From Schizochytrium sp. CCTCC M209059 (taxonomy: Eukaryota > Sar > Bigyra > Thraustochytrida > Thraustochytriidae): DNA of 64,000 bases. Positions 56,807 through 64,000 of the stretch are shown here, in pieces. The translations under genes were made by a program, and so were the position numbers. The notes under the pieces are model-generated. The model worked only from the letters and a program-made list of their open reading frames with translations. It was not told the origin of the DNA and searched no databases. The stretch lies in assembly GCA_000818945.1 (NCBI GenBank), contig KN805388.1, forward strand, positions 587,961 through 651,960, written 5' to 3'. Position 1 is the first letter of the stretch, and every line of letters begins with the position of its first letter.

Positions 56807-57506
56807 CCGCGTCGCGGGGGTCGAAGATCACCTGGCCGGCGCAGCTGCAGCGCGGGCAGCCGAGCGCGGAGGAGTGGGTCTTTCTTTGCGCGCACGCGGA
56901 GCAGGCGGGGCTGCGCGGGACGTGCGGCCAGTCGCAGGAACTGGCCGCAGGAGGCGCGGCGGGACCCCGCGCGGCGCCGCTCGAGTCGCACGCGCGGCGG
57001 ACGGTGCTCCGCGCCGGTCCGGGAGCAAAGGCGGCAGAGCAGGCTGGGATCGCGGCGCGGGAGAGGTCGGTCAAACGGTCGAGCGAGGGAGGCGACTCGG
57101 AATCGACGCGGGCGACGAGGTGCGCGCGGGAGGGGGGGCGCCGGGAGGTCGACCGTTGCATTGGTGGATCTTGGGAACAGAGGATTGTGGAAGTCAGGCC
57201 ATGCTCGTCGTTGATTGTGGTCAAGAAGGAAGGGCCGGAAGTGCGTGCAAACACAGGATGCAGAATGCGTAGAGTGCATTTCACCTAGCTTCACAATGAC
57301 GAGCCTGCAGGAAAATCATCGAGGTCTCGTTGGCCATAGCATAAGCGAAAGTCTTTTGCGAAAATCAAGCGCAACTATTGCCTCGTCTCACACACCATGT
57401 GACATCCAGGTACTTTCTCTGCCTGCGATGGAGTGCCTGGTGAACTGAAGCTGGACAAGTTCAGATTCGAGACCAACATGGTGAAAAATTGAGAATAACA
57501 ACACTC

Positions 57507-57860
57507 TGCTCTCAGCCAACACCTTGCAAGTCACAGGAAAGGATTGGTGTGCTATTTTTGTTAGCATCGCTTTTTTTTTTTAAAGATTGCAAGACGCGAT
57601 CTCCAACGCCAACTCCATCTCAAGCATGATTGATAGAAGTCTCGCTCCGTTTTCCGACATCGCCTCAACAATCGATTTGCGAATCACGACGCTTTGCTCT
57701 CAGCCAACACCTTGCAAGTCACAGGAAAGGATTGGTGTGCTGTTTTTGTTAGCATCGCTTTTTTTTTTAAGATTGCAAGACGCGATCTCCAACTCCAACT
57801 CCATCTCAAGCAAGGTAGGAGCCTCGCTCCATTTTTCGACATCGTCTCAGCAATCGATTT
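57507..57860. repeat. Two direct copies of a unit of about 187 bp
   Basis: The block starting gctctcagccaacacc recurs about 187 bp later with few substitutions. Both copies contain the T-run, the gcaagacgcgatctccaac segment and a caatcgattt end. Copy 1 is about 57509-57688, copy 2 about 57696-57860. Confidence 0.85.
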
Positions 57861-57865
57861 TTACT

Positions 57866-57921
57866 GCACTGCACTGCACTGCACTGCACTGCACTGCACC
57901 GCATTGCACTGCACTGCACTT
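57866..57921. repeat. (CACTG)n pentanucleotide run
   Basis: About ten pentamers with a few variants, immediately after the second copy of the 187-bp unit. Confidence 0.9.
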
Positions 57922-58216
57922 CAGTAGAGGTGCTTGGCAATACACCCCTCGAGCTTTTCACCATGTGTACTTTCGGTAAAGCGAAGTGAACCGGTTTATT
58001 GTAATAAGATCCTGCGGTCGCATGCACCACTAGGCCTAGCAGCAGTGACGATGTTCGAGTCAAGCAAGCGAGCAAACCTATTCCATCACGAGGACGAGGT
58101 AGGCCTAGGATCTCGTCAAGGTTCGCCGTGCGAGCAGCGCGAGGCCGCGGGGCCGCCGCCGAGGCGCCGAGGCCGCGGGGCTCGCGGCACCCGCGGGGCG
58201 CCGAACGCGTGGGAGC

Positions 58217-60577
58217 ATGGGCGCGACAGATTCGCGCGAAGCTGCGGATAGCACGGGTTCGGCCTCGGAGGCGGTGAGGTCGAGCACCTCGAGCGGGCAC
58301 GGGTCGGCGAGGCGCGCGACGTGGGCCTCGGAGCGCACGCTGAGCGCGTGGGACGCCATCTTTATCGTGGAGGAGCATAGCGCTCAGCAGCGCCCGGAAG
58401 ACGTACAAAACAAGGACCAGAAGCACCACGAAGAGGAAAACAATGAGCAACCTGCCGCAACCCTTGCAACGGCATGTCTGCAAGAATTGGCCCGCCGGCG
58501 ATACACGTGCCACCTTGAGGTAGCTGCGCGTGGCACAAGCACGACACAAGGGCATGCTTTTAATGGAGGCCTGCGTGCTGCAACAAGGTGGCTCCGGCAA
58601 ACGAACGCAGATCGCGGGAGCGCGCGAATGAAACGCGTCCTGGTCCTGTCCGTAGAGGCCTCGAGGCCGTGGTCCTCGGCAATGAGCGCGCTACCCTTGA
58701 TGCGTGCAGAAGCCGACAAGGACGGTTCCGAAAGCGCTCAAGCAGACTGCGAGAATATTGTCACGGTTGCGCAGCTTCTCGTCGACGTCATCGGAAGCAT
58801 GCAAGCTCGTCCGGGCCTCTGGCTGTGCCCGTGCGATGGCCTCATTCTGAGCAAACTCAACGTCAAGACACCAACCTCGCCAGATGCCTTTGTGATTGTA
58901 TTAAACGCACTGCGTCCGCAGGAAGCGCAACGACGATTTCGTGCGGCCTATGACCCAATCGACAAGTCCGTTGAGTGTCTCATCACACCAGAGCAAGGAC
59001 CGAGAGATGCCGGCAATGGTGCCTGCCTCTTGTATTATATGAATTTCGAGCTCTGCGAGCAGATTGCCGGTCTCGCGGAAGATCATGGCATCGAAAGCGA
59101 ACTTGACGTCGTGCAGGACGTCTTTGAAGCTCTCACGAGCAATTGCACGGCCGACGGGTTCGCCTCGTCCGGCTCTGATCGCCTGCCGGCAGACGCGCGG
59201 CAGACAATCTTTTCGGAGCTCCATGGGAAACGCAAATTTCAAGTCGTTGTTGCAGACGAAGAAGCAGCCGAGGCTGTAGCTTATTGGCCTCTCACGCCAG
59301 AGGATCTCCTGCAATTGCACACAGTCACGCCCCCCGACCTGCTTGACGCCCTTCAGGTCTATGGGTGCAAACAAGTCGGCGAGGGCGTCAAAGCCGTCGA
59401 AGCAGTCGCTGGCATGGCAGCGACACGTCAAGTTCGTGTGGACTCGGCCGAGTCGACAACTAGCGAAGCGTACGAGTCCGCAACACTTCCCCAGAGCACA
59501 AGGCGTCAGCGTGTGAGCTCCCGTTCCGGATCCGTACATGATGAAGCGCATGTTCGGATAGAGACTGGGGCAAGGGTGTTCAATAGCTTGCTCGTAGGCA
59601 CCGGCACCGTGGACACAGGCAGTCTGGTTCTCGATTCCCGACTTTGCGGTCGTTGGCACGTGGGGCCCGGGAGTCTTGTGGTTGGTTTACAGCGAACCGC
59701 GTTACGACGCAATTTGCACATTGGTGCCGGCATTTTCGTTCAAGAAATCGCTCTGCCCCACGCGAACGTTCTCGTGGTTCATGGAATTGGAGACGAGCTA
59801 GAGGCGCCTCTGTTTGCAGGAAGACCCATGGACGAGATCCTGCAGCAGCTACCTTTGAACGACAAGGCCTCGTTCTGGCGAACACGCGAGGCTGTAGAGA
59901 CCCAGGCTCTTCAAGACGCTCTTTTGTTTCCTGTTCGTGCTGCATCAAGGGACGAACTGCACCTTGCGCAATTTTACGTGCTGCACGTTCTCGCCCAGCG
60001 TCTCGTCCCCGTATCTCCTTTGCTCCACTATCGCGCACGATCCGCCTGGGTTTCGTCACAAAGAGTATCGCTTTGGCATATTTTCTCCCACAGGGACACA
60101 CTTCAAAGCGTTGTAGATGCGCAGCGATTGGCTGCACGTATACAAGCCTTTCTCATCGTCGCGGCTCTCTTGGAGAATGGCCCTGTGGGCGTTGAGTGTG
60201 CCCTGCCTCGCGTCCAGGGTTTGCTGAGACAAGGGGATGATCTCGAGTCCCTCATGGATATTCTCGATGGCGTGGCCTCGAACTCGCGCACACGGCCAGG
60301 TGTAGCATCTGCAGCGCTCCAATGCATTGCTCTGGCGCTACGACAACGCCGCGCATTCGCGCTGGCTGCACAGGACGGGCGAACATCAGATTCATGGCAA
60401 GGGGCACACGAAGGTGCCACAAGCCTTGCAGCCATCTTTGCGCCTACCCTCGATCGCATGGCATCCGCACGCTCTGATGGTGTGCAACAAGCTGCACGTC
60501 TTCGCAAATCTTTGGCAGGCAGTGAGACGGATGAGGCGCTTGCTGCGCAATACGAAGCGCTCGCGCGGAAAACATGA
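58217..60577 (+). CDS. Fucokinase/fucose-1-P guanylyltransferase-like protein, no kinase domain
   Basis: The protein has 786 aa from the ATG at 58217. The best match is to the PF07959-type N-terminal half of L-fucokinase and FPGT. It has GLWLCPCDGLIL (compare the GVWVCSTD segment). The repeated-strand region includes ARVFNSLLVGTGTVDTGS, then CGRWHVGPGSLVVGL and LHIGAGIFVQE, as in a left-handed beta-helix. A LLFPV...SRDEL helix follows. The glycine-rich nucleotide loop (RVGSGGAT in relatives) is not clear; a GHAFNGGLRAAT segment lies at the expected place. The C-terminal GHMP kinase half of fucokinases is absent. Probable role: GDP-fucose salvage; a degenerate or non-catalytic protein is possible. 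The N-terminus starts MGAT and could be myristoylated. Confidence 0.65.
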   Translation: MGATDSREAADSTGSASEAVRSSTSSGHGSARRATWASERTLSAWDAIFIVEEHSAQQRPEDVQNKDQKHHEEENNEQPAATLATACLQELARRRYTCHLEVAARGTSTTQGHAFNGGLRAATRWLRQTNADRGSARMKRVLVLSVEASRPWSSAMSALPLMRAEADKDGSESAQADCENIVTVAQLLVDVIGSMQARPGLWLCPCDGLILSKLNVKTPTSPDAFVIVLNALRPQEAQRRFRAAYDPIDKSVECLITPEQGPRDAGNGACLLYYMNFELCEQIAGLAEDHGIESELDVVQDVFEALTSNCTADGFASSGSDRLPADARQTIFSELHGKRKFQVVVADEEAAEAVAYWPLTPEDLLQLHTVTPPDLLDALQVYGCKQVGEGVKAVEAVAGMAATRQVRVDSAESTTSEAYESATLPQSTRRQRVSSRSGSVHDEAHVRIETGARVFNSLLVGTGTVDTGSLVLDSRLCGRWHVGPGSLVVGLQRTALRRNLHIGAGIFVQEIALPHANVLVVHGIGDELEAPLFAGRPMDEILQQLPLNDKASFWRTREAVETQALQDALLFPVRAASRDELHLAQFYVLHVLAQRLVPVSPLLHYRARSAWVSSQRVSLWHIFSHRDTLQSVVDAQRLAARIQAFLIVAALLENGPVGVECALPRVQGLLRQGDDLESLMDILDGVASNSRTRPGVASAALQCIALALRQRRAFALAAQDGRTSDSWQGAHEGATSLAAIFAPTLDRMASARSDGVQQAARLRKSLAGSETDEALAAQYEALARKT

Positions 60578-60616
60578 CCGGACACATTCTATGAAGTGAA
60601 CTTGCTTTTTTTTTCA

Positions 60617-60647
60617 AATAAATACCCTGCGGGGCTGAAGACCCCGC
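60617..60647 (+). terminator. Putative polyadenylation signal and GC hairpin downstream of 58217-60577
   Basis: AATAAA at 60617-60622 is followed by a 6-bp perfect stem (gcgggg/ccccgc, 60629-60647) with a 7-base loop. A T-run precedes it. It probably belongs to the 3' end of the upstream gene; the role of the hairpin is inference. Confidence 0.45.
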
Positions 60648-60862
60648 GATCTGAAGTGCGTTTTCAGTCTGAGCTACAGTGAACTAGTGAATGATTAGTT
60701 ATATTCAGTATCTTTCTCCGCAATTGAGGTCGCCATGGGGCCAATAAAACATGAACCGGAGAGCTGGTCGTATGGAAAACGTTCTTGTAGTAGAAGCGCA
60801 CTCTACAAGCCCATGCCACGAGCCGGTAGTTTGATAACAGTAGGTCCTCTGCAAACGTAGTC

Positions 60863-61072
60863 TCTGGGAGCATGGGTCTAGGTCCAGGGCCTACTTTGAA
60901 AAAGCTTTTTGCCGGAACATTTCCTTTGCCCACGTCGGCGCTTCATAGCTTGCAAACTTTTATTGGAGCATGCGCCTAGGTCCAGGACCCATCTCGAAAA
61001 AGCATGTTACTGGCCACGGAGCATCTCCTTTGCGCATGTCGGCGCTACACAGCTTGCAAGCTTGCACTTGGC
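60863..61072. repeat. Tandem pair of units of about 105 bp
   Basis: Segments with tggagcatg...ctaggtccagg, aaaaagc, and cccacgtcggcgct...agcttgcaa recur twice in order with some divergence (about 60865-60958 and 60965-61072). Confidence 0.75.
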
Positions 61073-61698
61073 CGCCAACCATTCCTCTGCTATGAACAAC
61101 ACAATTTTCCGGACGCGAACTAAGTGAGGGTTCTGCTTCCCTCAGCGCACCCGTCAGGGCCGAGTTCGATCAAATGGAACACTGGACTGTTCGAGTTGAT
61201 AAGTTATTCGATGCCAATTGTGAGTGTTTGGATCAAGGGTGTATGAAAGGAGGTTGTTAACGCAATTTGCAAAGACTCACATCGGATGGCGGCTGGATCC
61301 AGTTGCGGCGCCCCTGAGGCGATTCACTAGCTATGAAGATTCGACTCAAAAACTCTGTGGAATTGTCCATCGGAGCCGTCTCATTTTCATCTTGCGGGTT
61401 GACCGACTTGTTCATTGGAGCCTTGTTATTGTCGACTTGCGAGTTGCCCGGCCCCTCTCAGTTTGCTGACTGTGACGCAACATGACTCATTTGAGCCCGA
61501 GAATGGGAACGCTTTCTGCTCGAATGCCTGACCCCCGCAGCTTGCACATGGCCTCGATGGACAGCGGTCTTTTCGAGTACATTTCCGCTGGTTTGCCCCA
61601 CACTAGCACGAACAGCTTTGTCCACAGCACGATCAGTTTTGTTCACTTGAATGACGCCGACCGCAAGAGGCACACGGGCATCTTTTTCGATACGGATG

Positions 61699-62014
61699 CG
61701 ATCCGTTTCACTTACTACAAGGTCGATTTGGGCTTTAATCGCGCCTGCACGGTTTCTCACTCTTGTTGCACCAGCAAGCCATTTCATTGACCCGCGTTAA
61801 AAACTTGCATGCGCACTTGAACGGTCCATGCTGGCTCGTGCCCCGGCTCGGCTCGACTGGTCCCAGAATAAACGAAAGGCCCTAAATGACAACTAGGCAA
61901 CGCGACCGAGGAAAAGACGCGCAAATTTTTAATTCCTTGTTCATATTATACCCAATACGGGCGCAAACCACGAGCAAAAATCCGCTTTCAGATCCGTTAC
62001 ATTCACTACAAGGT
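61699..62014. repeat. Dispersed repeat, left copy (two pieces)
   Basis: Piece 61699-61862 (shared words aatcgcgcctgcac, ctcttgttgcaccagcaagcc, ggctcgtgccc) and piece 61949-62014 (gcaaaccacgagc, cagatccgttacattcact) are both found joined at 63723-63950 in the same orientation. Confidence 0.8.
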
Positions 62015-62256
62015 CGACTTGGACGCAGGAGCCCTGTAGGGCGTGCGAACGAGCACGGAGAGCTTGCAGTTTGACCAGTTAACGAAATTGGTTGTTTGGT
62101 GTTGCTTGAGATCAATTAAAGTTTTCAGATTTTTCCTCGCCGCGGGGTCACAGGCGTCCGATTTGCACGCGCAAATCTCGCGCCATGCTTCTGAGTCTGG
62201 TTTTAGAAACTGTATATTTTTAGTATCACTGCGTAATTACCAGAATTGGCCTAGTG

Positions 62257-63413
62257 TTACCTTTCTCCAGTGGACACATTGTCACTGTCTCTTCCGCTTG
62301 TGGTGACGATTCCAGCTGACGGAGGCCTAGGATTAGCGATCTCAGGGAATGCCCGAATAAACTCTACGGTCATGCAAAAAAGTTGTGCACGTCTGGCTTG
62401 CCAAGGAAAGTTTTTATCCCATTTCTTGATATTGATCAGGTAGCTCACCAAATGGCAGCGTTTGAGCTTGCCGTCTGTGTACCCAGAAAGAGCAGCGTTT
62501 GCAAGAAGCGCCGTTTTCACGAGATCCTCCTCTTCCATCGTAGCCTGAACGCTCTCCGATGTTCCAGCTGGGACTTCATCAGAGTTTTGAGGAGGTTTTG
62601 GTTCGAGTGATGAGCTCGCCTCTTCTGAGACATGGTCCTCTGAGCTTACAGAGAGGGAATGTACAAGCTCCAGCAACTCTTGCCGAGACCGCTGAATCGA
62701 AACACGTTGAATTCGCAAATCGGGATGGCGAGCCTTGAAGGATTTCCACCAACCACTTGTCGCTTTAAACTTGTTGTTGCTATCCTTGAATCTAGCGAGA
62801 TCATATGCATCCCTTTGATATCCTTTGCTGGAAGAGGCATGCCAGTCTTCGAACATTCAACGATAAATTTCTTCAACTGCCGCTCAAGATTGTGCGTCAG
62901 AGCTGTCTCGTAGGGCTGAAGCCTTCCTCCATTTTTTCTTGCCTCTTCTATCAGTCTTGTGAGGGTCCACCTGTTGAATCGATAGTCGGAAGATCGAGAG
63001 TAGTGATCGATTATCCATGCAAGCGACGGTATCACCGTACTGGAGAAGTTTCCGTTGCCGAGAGCACGATCGACTGCCTCTTGAGCGACAGCAAGATACT
63101 TTGGGTCCTTCGAGGAATTGTATTTTCCACGCCTCCGTTTCTGAGGTGTCGAACTGTCCAGCATGTCGCCCGTTTCTAGGTCGACAGCCTCGCTCGTTTC
63201 TAGGTCGACAGCCTCGCTCAGATTGCTAGCTTCATCGACGCAGGCTCCTGGGCAGTCTGCAGTGGACGAGGGTGCTTTACATCCATCCTGCACCACTTCG
63301 TTGCTGCTCCCTTTGTGCCAATTGCGGGCTCGCTTTGCGGGCGGCTCGGCAAAGGCCAAAAGATCGCGAAACTCCGAATCGACGTCGTCGCGTTGTCGCT
63401 CCCCCAGGGCCAT
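62257..63413 (-). pseudogene. CENP-B/pogo-like DNA-binding gene, frameshifted, no DDE domain
   Basis: The first frame runs from the ATG at 63413 (the GTG/TTG codons before it are not used). It shows a basic cluster (PPAKRARNW), a tandem SEAVDLET repeat, a psq-like helical region, and the start of a CENP-B-type HTH (LERQLKKFIVECSKTGMPLPAKDI). It then loses the match. The continuation is in a second frame (DAYDLARFKDSNNKF, then ATSGWWKSFKARHPDL), which completes the CENP-B HTH. The switch lies near 62811-62816 in an AAAGGG run, as if one base were lost. The second frame ends at 62257 without a DDE catalytic domain. It is most likely a decayed or partial transposon gene. A sequencing error at the run is possible, in which case it is an intact DNA-binding gene. 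Confidence 0.7.
63172..63219 (-). repeat. 24-bp tandem repeat in coding frame
   Basis: Two copies of a 24-bp unit (plus-strand gtttctaggtcgacagcctc) encode SEAVDLET twice in the CENP-B-like gene. Confidence 0.9.
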
Positions 63414-64000
63414 CGACAGCGGCTGGCGGGGACGCAAAGTATCTCGCGATCATGCGCTGGCTCATCTTTCGTCGACGGAGCTGCCGACGCGCTGCGCTTG
63501 TTTAGATCTCTGCTGCTCAAGCTGCAGAACCACCAGGCCTAACCACCACTTGGGTTCAAGCCACCGTCCGCCCATACAAATGTATTGGCCGGCCTATTTT
63601 ATGGTCTATTTTTGTATACCATCGATTTGCAACATTGTCTTAGTGAGTAGTAGGTAAGTCCTAGACGATTTCTCGGGCGCCGGTTATGTAGCAAATCAGT
63701 GTCATGTTCAAATCGGACGCTTTACCCTACGGGCACAAACCACGAGCCAAAACCCGCTTCAGATCCGTTACATTCACTGCAAGGTCGACTTGGGCATTAA
63801 TCGCGCCTGCACATTTTATCACTCTTGTTGCACCAGCAAGCCATCTCATTAACCCGCGTTAAGGCTTTGCATGCGCAGTTTAACGGATTATGTTGGCTCG
63901 TGTCCCCGGCTCGGCTGGTCCATGTCGGCTTGTGCCAACGGCTCGGCTGGTCCTAATGGCAGATGGACGCAGTTGAACGGTCCATGTTGGCTCGTGCCCC
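63414..64000. repeat. Dispersed repeat, right copy, running off the window
   Basis: 63723-63950 matches the two left pieces at 61699-62014. A 35-bp segment (ggctcgtg-cccggctcggctggtcc) recurs at about 63895, 63925 and 63985. The rest (63414-63722) shows no gene. Confidence 0.75.

Larger units (their letters stand above)
55826..58216. promoter_or_regulatory. Large divergent intergenic region with several repeats
   Basis: 2.4 kb between divergent genes. The first 1.4 kb is GC-rich with long but unconvincing ORFs on both strands, a GAGCTC hexamer run (about 56570-56600) and CTTG units (56777-56806). The second part is AT-richer, with a duplicated block of about 187 bp (57507-57860) and a CACTG run (57866-57921). 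No gene is supported. Confidence 0.5.
60578..62256. other. Intergenic, repeat-rich DNA
   Basis: Contains an AATAAA signal, a GC hairpin, a tandem pair of units of about 105 bp (60863-61072) and parts of a dispersed repeat (61699-62014) also found at 63723-63950. A 102-codon ORF at 61482-61790 overlaps that repeat and has no convincing domain. Confidence 0.55.

Noticed and set aside
56229..57288. 300-350-codon ORFs on both strands, the minus one with a CxxC...CxxC pattern
   Set aside because: They start at non-ATG codons or lie in GC-biased DNA with CTTG and GAGCTC repeats. The Cys pattern is short and unsupported. Conservation or RNA could reopen this.
61482..61790. 102-codon ORF
   Set aside because: It overlaps a dispersed repeat and has no recognisable domain.

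Overview
This is a eukaryotic nuclear window, most likely from a flagellate protist with few introns. A stramenopile, and within it a labyrinthulomycete/thraustochytrid, fits best. The reasons are long uninterrupted ORFs of up to about 2,500 codons, starts in good Kozak context (A/G at -3, G at +4), only one clear spliceosomal intron, and many eukaryote-only families (class I myosin, FYVE, Sec7/PH, ASH2-type SPRY, full-size ABCG/PDR transporter). Two genes also look flagellar (a nephrocystin-1-like C-terminus and a possible Shulin/DNAAF9-like protein). The lineage is inferred, not proven. I saw no tRNA, rRNA, CRISPR or prokaryotic operon. Many computed ORF starts here are GTG or TTG, so I moved them to the first plausible ATG.

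Layout. 0.5-3 kb: a Crinkler-like nuclease-kinase fusion. 3.6-6 kb: two divergently transcribed paralogous 7TM proteins. A third, decayed copy of this family lies at 23.7-23.9 kb. 6.4-8.2 kb: a small single-pass and a small four-pass membrane protein. 8.2-11.5 kb: a large P-loop protein on the minus strand, possibly DNAAF9/Shulin-like. 12.2-14.1 kb: a GxGYxYP-family protein. 15.2-19.4 kb: a membrane metallophosphoesterase. 19.5-20.6 kb: an aldo/keto reductase. 21.8-23.4 kb: a PAP2/glucose-6-phosphatase-like membrane phosphatase. 24.1-25.2 kb: an ASH2-like SPRY protein. 26.2-28.2 kb: a two-exon TPR protein of bacterial type. 28.6-31.8 kb: a Sec7-like/PH protein. 32.1-39.7 kb: a giant Tudor-like x3/EF-hand/nephrocystin-1-like protein containing an assembly gap. 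41.1-45.4 kb: an ABCG/PDR transporter. 46.3-52.5 kb: a WW-WW-zinc finger-FYVE-ARM protein. 53.3-55.8 kb: a short class I myosin with a CaaX end. 58.2-60.6 kb: a fucokinase/fucose-1-phosphate guanylyltransferase-like protein lacking the kinase half. 60.6-64 kb: repeat-rich DNA with a frameshifted CENP-B/pogo-like gene.

The genes do not form one pathway. Themes are membrane identity and trafficking (FYVE, PH/Sec7, TH1 myosin), flagellum-associated proteins, and lineage-specific membrane proteins. Spacers are rich in microsatellites and minisatellites (TCTG, CTTG, GATC, TTTGC, CACTG, CGTCG, and a 9-bp unit present 50 times), mostly upstream of start codons. The strongest candidates for something undescribed are the 7TM family, the nuclease-kinase fusion, the Tudor/EF-hand/nephrocystin fusion, the IQ-less CaaX myosin and the WW-FYVE-ARM scaffold.
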